A stretch of 64,000 nucleotides of DNA from the NCBI RefSeq assembly GCF_050753385.1, contig NZ_JBLZFZ010000024.1:33885-97884 (forward strand), read 5' to 3'. The notes beneath the pieces were generated by a model. That model saw only the letters and a program-made list of their open reading frames with translations. It was not told where the DNA came from and ran no database searches. Below are positions 52,342 to 60,399 of this stretch, piece by piece; position 1 is the stretch's first letter; every line of letters begins with the position of its first letter. The position numbers and the translations under genes were made by a program. The DNA is from Pantanalinema rosaneae (lineage in GTDB: Bacteria; Cyanobacteriota; Cyanobacteriia; Leptolyngbyales; Leptolyngbyaceae).

Positions 52342-52385
52342 GGTTTCGTAAAGCAAGTATGCATGATTGCTCCGATCACGAAACC
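52342..52385 (+). promoter_or_regulatory. Two-tier stem-loop upstream of the 56-residue gene
   Basis: GGTTTCGT (52342-52349) and ACGAAACC (52378-52385) form a perfect 8-bp outer stem. AGCAA (52352-52356) and TTGCT (52367-52371) form an inner stem around an ATGCAT palindrome. The outer stem ends 4 bases before the GGAGG ribosome-binding site. It may be an RNA leader element or, as DNA, an operator. Confidence 0.55.
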
Positions 52386-52399
52386 ATTAGGAGGTAGCG

Positions 52400-52570
52400 A
52401 TGATGTGGCAACTATGCATTCGGTATCCCAATGGGCAGGAAAAACCCCTGCAAAATTATCGCGATCGGGAGTTGGCGCTTAAGTATGTAGATGCCATCTA
52501 TTCCCAAGGCTATCCAATGCATGTGGCGTATGTCGTTCGTCCTATGGCGTTGACCGAACTCCCTGTTTAA
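52400..52570 (+). CDS. Small 56-residue protein, unknown function
   Basis: Two adjacent ATGs (52400, 52403) follow GGAGGTAGCG, one of the strongest ribosome-binding sites in the window. The product is soluble and compact in composition: Trp-Gln-Leu-Cys-Ile-Arg-Tyr-Pro-Asn-Gly, then Tyr-Arg-Asp-Arg-Glu-Leu-Ala-Leu-Lys-Tyr-Val-Asp-Ala-Ile-Tyr, then His-Val-Ala-Tyr-Val-Val-Arg-Pro. The alternation of a strand, a helix and a strand suggests a small alpha/beta fold. No family is recognised. Its leader is highly structured, and the only feature between its stop and frr is the frr terminator. Confidence 0.78.
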   Translation: MMWQLCIRYPNGQEKPLQNYRDRELALKYVDAIYSQGYPMHVAYVVRPMALTELPV

Positions 52571-52581
52571 GCCATTAAAAT

Positions 52582-52614
52582 CAATTAAAAAGGGCATAGC
52601 ATGGCTATACCCTT
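52582..52614 (-). terminator. Terminator of pyrH-frr
   Basis: On the minus strand AAGGGTATAGC, a 3-base loop and GCTATGCCCTT pair fully (one G-U pair), followed by a TTTTT run. It lies about 70 bases past the frr stop and just after the convergent 56-residue gene. Confidence 0.8.
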
Positions 52615-52686
52615 ACAAACATAATTGGCAGTTGAAACCGCTAGTCGGTGGTAGCAATTTGGTTCAGTTGCTTATACCAATTAGCG

Positions 52687-53235
52687 TTAAACTGTGGCGA
52701 TATCCTTCTCTTTTTCCGCTAATAATTCATCAACTTTAGCGATGTATTTGTCAGTCAATTTCTGAATTTTGTCCTGCAAGTCTCGCGCTTCGTCTTCCGA
52801 AAGTTCGCTATTTTTCTCTTGTTTCCGTACAGAATCGACCGCATCCCGGCGGACATTCCGAATTGAGACTTTCCCTTCTTCAGCAAATTTAGCGGCTATT
52901 TTTGCCAGTTCTTTCCGGCGATCGCTGGTCAGGGGAGGAATATTCAGGCGAATGATCGAACCATCATTATTGGGAGTTAGCCCTAAATCTGACATCGAAA
53001 TCGCTTTTTCAATCAGGTTCAGGCTGGAGCGATCGAAGGGTTGAATCGTGATCGTACTGGCATCCGGGGTACTGATGCTTGCCAGAGATTTCAGGGGCGT
53101 GGGCGCACCATAGTATTCCACCGTAATCCGATCGAGGATAGCAGCGTTTGCCCGTCCCGTTCGGATTGTATTAAACGATCGTTGAGTCGCCTCAACCGAC
53201 TTATGCATGTGGTCTTCAACATCAGCTAACTTCAC
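52687..53235 (-). CDS. frr: Ribosome recycling factor
   Basis: A 182-residue protein that, with EF-G, splits post-termination ribosomes. Family features include Arg-Thr-Gly-Arg-Ala near 25, Tyr-Tyr-Gly-Ala-Pro-Thr-Pro-Leu near 40, and Val-Ser-Ile-Arg-Asn-Val-Arg-Arg-Asp near 125. The GTG at 53235 is chosen over a longer frame because GGAGG lies 5 bases upstream and the length is then typical. Its first 14 bases overlap the end of pyrH, so translation is coupled. Confidence 0.95.
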   Translation of the reverse strand: MKLADVEDHMHKSVEATQRSFNTIRTGRANAAILDRITVEYYGAPTPLKSLASISTPDASTITIQPFDRSSLNLIEKAISMSDLGLTPNNDGSIIRLNIPPLTSDRRKELAKIAAKFAEEGKVSIRNVRRDAVDSVRKQEKNSELSEDEARDLQDKIQKLTDKYIAKVDELLAEKEKDIATV

Positions 53236-53950
53236 AAGAACCTCCGACAAGCGTTCCAATCGGTTCTCCCATCACAGCCCGACGAATATTTCCCTTCACA
53301 GAGAGGTCAAAGACAATGATGGGAATGTTGTTATCTTTGCATAGAGCGATCGCGGTACTATCCATCACCCGCAGATCCTGGCTCAGGACATGGGCATAGT
53401 TCAAGGTTTGATACCGCCGAGCCTGGGGATTGGTCTGCGGATCGGCATCATACACGCCATCGACTTTGGTTGCCTTAAACAGCACATCGGCACTGATTTC
53501 GGCTGCTCGTAAGGCGGCAGTTGTATCGGTGGTGAAAAAGGGATTGCCAGACCCGGCTCCAAACACCACAACTCGATTTTTCTCTAAATGCCGAATTGCC
53601 CGCCGCCGAATGTAGGGTTCTGCCACCTCTTGCATGGCGATCGCCGTTTGCACTCGCGTGGGGACTCCTGCCCGTTCCAGGGCATCTTGCAGGGTCATGG
53701 CGTTCATTACCGTGGCAATCATGCCAATGTAATCGGCCGTTGCCCGATCCATCCCAGCTGCGGCTCCTTTCACGCCCCGGAAAATGTTACCGCCGCCAAC
53801 GACGATCGCGACTTGGACTCCAGTGGCAACAATCTCAGCGACTTCCTGGGCAATATCTTGCACAATGGTTGGATCAATCCCATAGGCAAGGTCGCCCATT
53901 AGAGCTTCACCGCTTAACTTAAGTAAAACTCGTTGGTAAGTTAATCCCAT
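53222..53950 (-). CDS. pyrH: UMP kinase
   Basis: A 242-residue amino-acid-kinase-fold enzyme phosphorylating UMP to UDP. It shows Lys-Leu-Ser-Gly-Glu-Ala-Leu near 11-17, Val-Val-Gly-Gly-Gly-Asn-Ile-Phe-Arg-Gly near 51-60, and Gly-Asn-Pro-Phe-Phe-Thr-Thr-Asp-Thr-Ala near 137-146. Length is normal. It is transcribed ahead of frr with a 14-base overlap; the pyrH-frr pairing is common in bacteria. Confidence 0.96.
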   Translation of the reverse strand: MGLTYQRVLLKLSGEALMGDLAYGIDPTIVQDIAQEVAEIVATGVQVAIVVGGGNIFRGVKGAAAGMDRATADYIGMIATVMNAMTLQDALERAGVPTRVQTAIAMQEVAEPYIRRRAIRHLEKNRVVVFGAGSGNPFFTTDTTAALRAAEISADVLFKATKVDGVYDADPQTNPQARRYQTLNYAHVLSQDLRVMDSTAIALCKDNNIPIIVFDLSVKGNIRRAVMGEPIGTLVGGSCEVS

Positions 53951-54039
53951 GGGATTACTGTGCTTCTTGCTCTAATTTACTTCACCCTACGATAGCACTA
54001 AGATGCCAACAGTCAGTGGTTTCTCCCCAGACTCGTTGG

Positions 54040-54585
54040 TTAACTCCGCCATTTAATGGAGCAACCCATGGGTGGAATGTAGGTCGGCGTAATTGGTTGC
54101 CCACTTAAAACCTGATGGATTGCCGCCCGGAAATGAGCCGTTGCCACTGCTTCAGGCTGATCGGCATTATCATCAATCCGCCCGTTATAGCAAAGAATGC
54201 CCTCCCGATTGAGCAGAAACACTTGTGGTGTTTTTTCAGCCCCAAAACTATGGGCAACATCCTGGGTGACATCCCGCAGGTACGGGAAATTGAGTTGATG
54301 CTGAGTGGCAAACTCTCGCATGTTGTCAAAACTGTCATCGGGATAGCGATCGGCATCGTTCGGATTGATTCCAATCAAGGTAAATCCCTGATCCTGAAAG
54401 TCTGCCTGAATCTGTTTAAGCCGCTCCAGATAAAGCCTGACGTAGGGACAGTGGTTACACATAAATACCACTCCTACCGCTTGCAACCGTTCCAAATAGC
54501 GGAACAGGTGATGCACCGAACCATCGGTTCCGGGCAGCTCAAAATCTGGAGCATAACCACCGATCGCTGTACCCATTTTTTCCAT
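54040..54585 (-). CDS. Thioredoxin-fold peroxiredoxin-like protein
   Basis: A 181-residue protein of the AhpC/TSA-redoxin type. It starts with Ala-Pro-Asp-Phe-Glu-Leu-Pro-Gly-Thr-Asp-Gly near 13-23 and has a Cys-Asn-His-Cys pair in Met-Cys-Asn-His-Cys-Pro-Tyr-Val near 42-49, then Gly-Ile-Asn-Pro-Asn-Asp and the cis-Pro segment Lys-Thr-Pro-Gln-Val-Phe-Leu. It probably acts in cytoplasmic thiol or peroxide metabolism. No signal peptide. ATGs at 54585 and 54576 are both possible starts. Confidence 0.88.
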   Translation of the reverse strand: MEKMGTAIGGYAPDFELPGTDGSVHHLFRYLERLQAVGVVFMCNHCPYVRLYLERLKQIQADFQDQGFTLIGINPNDADRYPDDSFDNMREFATQHQLNFPYLRDVTQDVAHSFGAEKTPQVFLLNREGILCYNGRIDDNADQPEAVATAHFRAAIHQVLSGQPITPTYIPPMGCSIKWRS

Positions 54586-54679
54586 GAAGCTGACCGCGCT
54601 AGTGTGACATGGCGGTTAATCAATCGCCACCTATGTTTATAGATCAATTTAGCCAGGTTGGACGGATTCAGCGCCCGGA

Positions 54680-55594
54680 TTAAGCGGTATTCCCCTCTCT
54701 GGCGGGTCTGTCACCAACGGCTTTTGCCACCTCTACCCCATTTTCTTCCAACACCACAACGGGCTCTGAGCCACGATTCATCTCAATGCGTTTGACTAAG
54801 ACACGACCATTCGACAATCGCTGTCCAACCCCAACGTAACGACTGGTCTCCTCGTTTGGGGCTCTGACGATCGCCTGGGGTACGCCATTGATATTGACCA
54901 CACCACTGACTTCTACGCCATCTGCCAACGTCGTGCTAGGTCGTGGCGGTAATGCTGCCACCGTAGAACCGTTGCCCCCGGTCGCGGGTCGTCCTGCTGT
55001 CGCTGTGCCTCCAGTTCCCGCCGTTCCAGCGGCTGTGCCGGTTCCCGCTGGCCTAGCGGCTGTACCAGATGGAGTTGCTGCATTCGGTTGTCCGGGATTG
55101 CGGGCTGTTCTGCCCGTCGTTCCTGCGGGTCTAGCTGCGATCGCGGGGGGTCTACCAGGAGTCGGTAGTAGAGGCTCCCTGGCTTCGACTGGAGTAGCTG
55201 CCGCGCCCCCGCCGGGATTAGTTCCGGCTGGTAAAGCTGCCACATTGGGAACGGGTCGTCGGGGAGGAGTCTGAGGTGCTGCTAGGGGTACGGCCCCAAA
55301 GGGATTGTTTGCCTGTTGTTGTTGAGTGGTGATCTCTTGCTCAACATTCTTCGCCCGTTCATTGGCATTAGTCGATTGAATTAAACCGGGCAGAACGGAG
55401 CCAGGAGCCGTTGGTTTCTGGGCGACTAACGGTTGGGCTGCCTGCGGTGCAGCCGGTGAGGGGGACGGTTGAACCGGGCTAGGAGATGGCACTGCTTCTG
55501 GAGATGTTGCAGTATCTACCGTGGGTTCGGAAGAACAGCCAACCATTGCCAGAGCGATCGCCCCAAGCAAGACAACAAACTTGTGCTGATGCAT
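54680..55594 (-). CDS. Pro/Ala-rich lipoprotein with a C-terminal PilP-like beta domain
   Basis: A protein of about 304 residues. The N-terminus is a lipoprotein-type signal with Cys in Met-Val-Gly-Cys-Ser-Ser near 20. Residues about 25-215 are low-complexity Pro/Ala/Thr/Gly, probably disordered. Residues about 220-295 form a compact domain (Val-Ser-Gly-Val-Val-Asn-Ile-Asn-Gly, then Ser-Arg-Tyr-Val-Gly-Val-Gly-Gln-Arg-Leu-Ser-Asn-Gly-Arg-Val-Leu-Val) resembling the PilP/GspC homology region. It may sit in a secretion or pilus-related envelope complex, but no pil gene is near. ATG at 55594 is used in place of a TTG two codons upstream. Confidence 0.75.
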   Translation of the reverse strand: MHQHKFVVLLGAIALAMVGCSSEPTVDTATSPEAVPSPSPVQPSPSPAAPQAAQPLVAQKPTAPGSVLPGLIQSTNANERAKNVEQEITTQQQQANNPFGAVPLAAPQTPPRRPVPNVAALPAGTNPGGGAAATPVEAREPLLPTPGRPPAIAARPAGTTGRTARNPGQPNAATPSGTAARPAGTGTAAGTAGTGGTATAGRPATGGNGSTVAALPPRPSTTLADGVEVSGVVNINGVPQAIVRAPNEETSRYVGVGQRLSNGRVLVKRIEMNRGSEPVVVLEENGVEVAKAVGDRPAREGNTA

Positions 55595-56048
55595 AACCAA
55601 AAACTTCCCGAATGCGCTAATTCCACAATAGCTCTAATCTCCCCTATTCATGTCAATAAATTTATGGATTTTGTCGATGAGTTGTGACTATTTGAAACGA
55701 AATCATGACCACTCACGGTAGTCCGAAAAATCATGGGGTTAAACACTGAATCGAACCAGTGATTGCTTTAGTGATTGCTTTGCCGTCTTGCCGGGGTAAA
55801 CTCGTTCTCAAAAATCACCCTCAGATGTTTTTTTAACCAGTTTTTTGGGAACCCTGGATGTTAGTCGCGTTTCCAGGCTAGGGTTTTTCTATGTGTAAAG
55901 TGGCAATGGTCGATCGAGAAGTGTTGCCCTTCCCGCTCCCTAAAACCTGATCTTTTGCTGGCATTTTTATGGAAACTTCGGTGTTGAGATTCTTGATAAG
56001 CAGGAGATACTAGGAAGCGAAACTGGTTCATCGTCAACGGAGGTAGCG
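55595..56048. other. Intergenic region with tandem 12-mer and an orphan hairpin
   Basis: 450 bases between divergent genes. AGTGATTGCTTT occurs twice in tandem (55758-55769 and 55770-55781). A terminator-like hairpin at 55850-55888 is listed separately. No open frame. Confidence 0.5.
55850..55888 (+). terminator. Terminator-like hairpin with no gene ahead of it
   Basis: CCTGGA (55853-55858) pairs with TCCAGG (55872-55877), flanked by AACC and GGTT, and TTTTT follows at 55884-55888. No plus-strand gene ends nearby, so a small RNA transcribed from about 55700 onward is one explanation. Confidence 0.4.
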
Positions 56049-56795
56049 ATGAAGAGTCAATGGTTGAAAATACAGTGGATCGTCGGTGGAAGTGCCCTGA
56101 CCCTACTAAATTTGGCAGTTAGTTTTGGTCGTCCTTTCCCCGTTCAAGCGGCAGCCATTACGCTGCTAGATGGCACTCCCTGTACTGGAAATTTCCAGGG
56201 GCGGAGTGGGACGGGGATCTGTGTTTATTCTCAGGTCGATCAAACAGGTACAGCCTACGATTATTACAGGGGGCAGATCCAAAATGGGATTCCCAGTGGA
56301 ACCGGAGTGTTTGTTTACACCAATGGCGATCGCTATGAAGGGCAAGTGCGGAATGGTCGGCCAAATGGCAGAGGCATGTTTCTGTTTGCCGATAACAATC
56401 GGTATGAAGGTGAGTTTAAAGACGGTGAATTCAGTGGACGTGGCACATTTACGTATGCCAATGGGGGGCGTTATACCGGCCAACTCCTGCGAGGACAACC
56501 GCATGGGAGTGGCACACTTGTAGATGGGCAGTATACCTATGCTGGACAATTTTATCTGGGGCAAATTAACGGCAATGGCACAATCTCTAATCGTAATGGG
56601 ATTCGCTGTCAGGGGGTGTTCTACAACAACCAATTAAGCGGCAAGGGAACCTGTAGCTATCCGCAAGGCAACGCGATCAGAAGCTACAACGGCGAACTTC
56701 GTCGCGGGATTCCTGATGGCAGAGGCACTATGGTAATGAGAAATGGGAACCGGATTAGCGGTGAGTTCCGAGATGGACAACCCTTAAGACGATAA
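56049..56795 (+). CDS. MORN-repeat protein, exported
   Basis: A 248-residue protein. Residues 1-36 are a signal peptide (hydrophobic core near 13-24, Ala-Ala at the end). The rest is about seven MORN repeats of the form Tyr-x-Gly-x(2)-x-Asn-Gly-x-Pro-x-Gly-x-Gly, spanning about 75-245. MORN repeats form elongated beta-meanders often acting at membranes; the precise role is unknown. GGAGGTAGCG before the ATG is a strong ribosome-binding site. It stands alone. Confidence 0.85.
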   Translation: MKSQWLKIQWIVGGSALTLLNLAVSFGRPFPVQAAAITLLDGTPCTGNFQGRSGTGICVYSQVDQTGTAYDYYRGQIQNGIPSGTGVFVYTNGDRYEGQVRNGRPNGRGMFLFADNNRYEGEFKDGEFSGRGTFTYANGGRYTGQLLRGQPHGSGTLVDGQYTYAGQFYLGQINGNGTISNRNGIRCQGVFYNNQLSGKGTCSYPQGNAIRSYNGELRRGIPDGRGTMVMRNGNRISGEFRDGQPLRR

Positions 56796-56926
56796 TGATC
56801 TGGCGGGTGTTTACCGGGGCGATCGCCGTGACCTTGATCGAGTGATTGGCGATCGCTCAGGAAATTTGGCTTCTCTGATTGAATTGATGTTTAGATATTT
56901 ACCGTTTCCCGATAGGCAATGACCCA

Positions 56927-57343
56927 ATGAGCCATCAACCTAGCACAATCCGATTTCCGCTCCTGGGATGGGCGATCGTCTTACTCATTAGCGCTACAGG
57001 TTGTTCACTGGCAGAATTCCGCAAATCCCTACGCTCTGTCCCTAAAGCCACTCCGGCGAAAGCGGCCCTTGCCCAGCATCTACAGCAAAGTGGTGCCAAG
57101 TTATACAGCACATTCTGGTGTACCTATTGTCAGCGGCAGCAGGAATTATTTGCCGATGCGGCTAGTCGATTGCAAGTGATTGAATGTGATCCGGGGGGCG
57201 AAAATGCCCAACCGGCTTTATGTCGGCAGGCGAAGATCATCAGTTATCCCACCTGGGAAATTGATGGGCAATTCTATCGAGGTATGCGTTCGTTAGAAGA
57301 ACTGGCAGAAATTTCTGATTATCAAGGCTCTCGTAACTTTTAA
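56927..57343 (+). CDS. Membrane-anchored thioredoxin-like protein
   Basis: A 138-residue protein. A hydrophobic N-terminal segment (about 10-26) ends in Ala-Thr-Gly-Cys, so it is either a lipoprotein or an anchored protein. The thioredoxin-like part has Cys-Thr-Tyr-Cys near 65-68 and the cis-Pro stretch Ile-Ser-Tyr-Pro-Thr-Trp-Glu-Ile near 104-111. A small Trx of this type facing the periplasm or lumen could receive reductant through the CcdA-type protein encoded 121 bases downstream. Similar domains are fused to VKOR in some cyanobacteria. Confidence 0.83.
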   Translation: MSHQPSTIRFPLLGWAIVLLISATGCSLAEFRKSLRSVPKATPAKAALAQHLQQSGAKLYSTFWCTYCQRQQELFADAASRLQVIECDPGGENAQPALCRQAKIISYPTWEIDGQFYRGMRSLEELAEISDYQGSRNF

Positions 57344-57464
57344 CTAAAATCGATCGCGCTGTTCCAGCACCCGTTGTCGGGCGATCGTTGTTGACTCGGC
57401 TACTTGTTGTGCTCCCGGTTCCAATCATGCACTCCTGTTTAATCACAACCTTGCCAGCCAATTT

Positions 57465-58403
57465 ATGACTCGTACCAAACTTCCTTCCCAACCCCTTTCA
57501 GTTCGTTATTTAATCAAATTCTTACTACCATTTCTGTTGTTTTGTGGCGGATTATTTGCGGTTTGGCTTGTTAATCTGATTAGTCAAAGTTCTCTATATC
57601 AGTTCGTTGAACAATTTTCGTTTTGGGCAAATGAGAGTTATCAAGGGTGGTTTAGTCAGCAACAGCAAAGTGCGGCTAGCAATCCGATTCTGCTAGTCAG
57701 TCTGGCGTTTGCAGGTGGGGTAATTGCCAGTGTTTCTCCCTGTATTCTCTCAATGTTGCCGATTAATCTCAGTTATATCGGGACCCGAGAAATCACTTCC
57801 CGACGGGATGCGTGGCTCAAGGCAAGTTTATTTGTTTTAGGAGTAGTGACGGTTCTCAGCCTGTTAGGCTTAGTTTCTTCCTTGGCTGGAATTGTCTTCC
57901 GGGAATACAAAGGTTATTTTCACGTGGCAGTAGGCAGCTTAATCATTTTGATGGGGTTAAGTCTGGCGGGAATTGTGCAGTTGCCTAACCTGCCAAGCCG
58001 ATGGCAGATGGCTGCGACCAATGCGCCACCGAGCGATCGCAAAGCTAGCCGATCGCTGGGCGGAGTGCTGCGATCGATGTTCATTGGGCCCTATGGGATT
58101 GGCTTAACGTTTGCTCTGGTTAGCTCTCCCTGTACTAGCCCGATCGTCGTAACGGTACTCAGTGCAGGTGCTGCCACGGGTTCACAACTCCAAAGCACCT
58201 TAGCAATGATTAGTTATGCTCTGGGCTATACCGCCATTATCTTTTTTGCCAGCTTATTTACCGGATTAGCAAAACAAACGCGAACTTTACTGATCCATTC
58301 TGACAAAATTGTACGAGTCGCCAGCGTCATGCTGCTCTTAGTCGGTGGCTTTTATCTGATCACTGGTGGACAGTGGATTTGGGCAACGATTACCCTCGGT
58401 TAG
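57465..58403 (+). CDS. CcdA/DsbD-type transmembrane thiol carrier
   Basis: A 312-residue polytopic protein. Membrane helices lie near 18-40, 75-105, 125-150, 158-180, 205-235, 250-275 and 285-310. The two active cysteines are in Ser-Pro-Cys-Ile-Leu-Ser-Met near 102 and Ser-Ser-Pro-Cys-Thr-Ser-Pro near 224, the DsbD/CcdA pattern. It carries electrons from cytoplasmic thioredoxin across the membrane. The N-terminal helix and the 50-residue segment after it are extra to short CcdA proteins. Together with the preceding Trx-like gene it forms a redox pair. Confidence 0.88.
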   Translation: MTRTKLPSQPLSVRYLIKFLLPFLLFCGGLFAVWLVNLISQSSLYQFVEQFSFWANESYQGWFSQQQQSAASNPILLVSLAFAGGVIASVSPCILSMLPINLSYIGTREITSRRDAWLKASLFVLGVVTVLSLLGLVSSLAGIVFREYKGYFHVAVGSLIILMGLSLAGIVQLPNLPSRWQMAATNAPPSDRKASRSLGGVLRSMFIGPYGIGLTFALVSSPCTSPIVVTVLSAGAATGSQLQSTLAMISYALGYTAIIFFASLFTGLAKQTRTLLIHSDKIVRVASVMLLLVGGFYLITGGQWIWATITLG

Positions 58404-58674
58404 TTGGTTTAAAGATTTGGTAAGGTTTTCCGCCGTTCCGCCCAGTATTATAAAGATTTGCAAACTTCTGGCTCAAGTGCTAGATTGCTGAGTGAAGTCA
58501 TACCTAGTCTGCCCAACCGATAATGATTCGGAAGGGTTTGTCGCGCCATGCTTGTCCTGTCTGACTGACATCAGGATTCAACTCCAGGATGGAATAACGG
58601 CTAAGACTGCGATCGCGACTGGTAGTAGATTGATCACCTGATTGGACTGACTCCTCTGAACCCGGAATTGATTC

Positions 58675-59403
58675 ATGCAAGCCCCTGTCATTCCTTCGTT
58701 TCGGTCTCAACGCAATTTCACCTCTACCCAAACGCTACCGCTTAAAATTGTGGCATTGGGAGATAGCCTGATTTATGGATTTGGCGATCCTGAAGGGGGC
58801 GGTTGGGTCGATCGCCTGCGGCGGAGTTGGATGCATCCCGATAGCCCCGGTCATGCGCTCTACAATCTTGGGGTGCGGGGTGATGGTGTCCGCCAGGTGG
58901 CACAGCGATTAGAAACCGAATTTCGGCATCGGGGTGAACTCCGGAATCGAGTCCCTGATCTGATTATTTTGTCGGTTGGTGTGAATGATTCTGCCCGCTT
59001 AGCCCGACCGGATGGACGCAACTTCACAGACTTTGAGCAGTTTCAGGTGGAACTGGGGAATTTACTGGATCAGGCACAGCGCTTATGTCCGGTTTTGTTT
59101 GTCGGTATGGTGCCAGTCAATGAGGCAAAGATGCCCTTTCTGGGTTGCTTCTACTATAATCATGCCGATCAAGTCCGCTATAAAGAGGCAACTCGGCTGG
59201 CGTGCCAGCAGCGGCAAATTCCTTACTTGGATGTCTTCACTCGCTGGATGGAACACGGTAGCGATTGGTGTCAGGCTCATTTACTCGAAGATGGCTTACA
59301 TCCCAATGTCTTAGGCTATCAAGCCCTACTGGATGAGGTTTTGAGTTGGGATGCCTTTGCCAAGCAGGTGTTAGGAATCGATTGCCAGGTGTCCATGCCA
59401 TGA
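58675..59403 (+). CDS. SGNH/GDSL hydrolase
   Basis: A 242-residue esterase-fold protein. Block I is Ala-Leu-Gly-Asp-Ser-Leu near 27-32 with the catalytic Ser. Block III is Val-Gly-Val-Asn-Asp near 100-104, and the Asp/His pair appears as Glu-Asp-Gly-Leu-His-Pro-Asn near 206-212. It would hydrolyse an ester, perhaps a lipid or an acylated sugar. There is no signal peptide, so it is cytoplasmic. Its TGA overlaps the rdgB ATG in ATGA, indicating coupled translation. Confidence 0.9.
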   Translation: MQAPVIPSFRSQRNFTSTQTLPLKIVALGDSLIYGFGDPEGGGWVDRLRRSWMHPDSPGHALYNLGVRGDGVRQVAQRLETEFRHRGELRNRVPDLIILSVGVNDSARLARPDGRNFTDFEQFQVELGNLLDQAQRLCPVLFVGMVPVNEAKMPFLGCFYYNHADQVRYKEATRLACQQRQIPYLDVFTRWMEHGSDWCQAHLLEDGLHPNVLGYQALLDEVLSWDAFAKQVLGIDCQVSMP

Positions 59404-59975
59404 CAATATTAGTGGTAGCCACTGGGAATCCCGGTAAGGTGCGAGAACTGCAAGCGGTGCTAGCCGATCTGGATTGGGAATTGCAAGCCAAGCCTGCCGA
59501 GCTAGAAGTAGACGAGACGGGTGACACCTTTGCGGCGAATGCCTGTTTGAAAGCCTCGGAAGTTGCCCGATCGACGGGAGAATGGGCGATCGCGGATGAC
59601 TCTGGCTTAGAAGTGACTGCCCTGAATGGTGCGCCAGGTGTGTATTCAGCCCGCTATGGCAATACCGATGCCGAGCGGATTCAACGATTGTTAACCGAAT
59701 TAGGCGAACAGTCCGATCGATCAGCGCGATTTGTCTGTGTGACTGCCGTAGCTCGACCCGATGGCACGATCGCAGTACAAACGGAAGGGATTTGTCCGGG
59801 CGAGATTCTCCATACTCCCCAGGGTACGGGTGGGTTTGGCTACGACCCCATCTTCTATGTCCCCGAGCATCAACAGACCTTTGCTGAAATGTCTCTGGAA
59901 TTAAAGCAATCAATCAGTCACCGGGGAAAAGCATTGCAGGCTCTACTGCCTCAGCTTGCAGCACTGGCTGTGTAA
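59400..59975 (+). CDS. rdgB: Non-canonical purine NTP pyrophosphatase
   Basis: A 191-residue Ham1/RdgB protein that hydrolyses ITP, XTP and dITP. It shows Val-Ala-Thr-Gly-Asn-Pro-Gly-Lys near 5-12, Asp-Asp-Ser-Gly-Leu-Glu-Val near 66-72, and Gly-Phe-Gly-Tyr-Asp-Pro-Ile-Phe near 141-148. A longer frame begins at 59346 inside the hydrolase gene, but the ATG at 59400 starts right at the first strand and shares ATGA with the hydrolase stop. Confidence 0.95.
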   Translation: MTILVVATGNPGKVRELQAVLADLDWELQAKPAELEVDETGDTFAANACLKASEVARSTGEWAIADDSGLEVTALNGAPGVYSARYGNTDAERIQRLLTELGEQSDRSARFVCVTAVARPDGTIAVQTEGICPGEILHTPQGTGGFGYDPIFYVPEHQQTFAEMSLELKQSISHRGKALQALLPQLAALAV

Positions 59976-60399
59976 CTCACTGGCTCGAAAACGCCTGATT
60001 GCCGATGAATTTGCTACTTCACACCGCAGAATGACTGTAACCTCAGTTGTAGGAATCTTCATCAAGAGTTTAATTTCTACACGGAATTAAACCGGCAGAC
60101 GGTTTTTGGTTGTTCATAGAATTAAACTCTCCTCAAGCCTTGCTACTCGGGTGTACTAGCTTGCATCAGCAACTACCCTTGTGTCTTCTCAATGCTAGAT
60201 TTTGAGATTTTTGGGTGGAAGGTCGTCTATCTCTATAGCTATCTTCATCAACCCTTTATAAAACTTTCCTCTTGTGAAGTTCTAGAAAAGATTGCTTCCG
60301 TGCTATCACGGTATACGTTTGGTGACTGTGACTTGGTCTTATAGTAATTGCTGAAGGTCATACGTGTTTACACGGTCTTTCTCGATATACGGAATTGCT
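59976..60399. other. Intergenic region with competing inverted repeats
   Basis: About 420 bases ahead of the sugar transferase gene. GTTTAATT (60068-60075) can pair with AATTAAAC at 60085-60092 or with a second AATTAAAC at 60120-60127, giving mutually exclusive hairpins. No gene. Confidence 0.5.

Noticed and set aside
60068..60127. CRISPR-like partial palindrome
   Set aside because: The GTTTAATT...AATTAAAC unit recalls a CRISPR repeat, but the second 3' end is only 35 bases away, there is no complete second unit, no regular spacing and no cas gene in the window.
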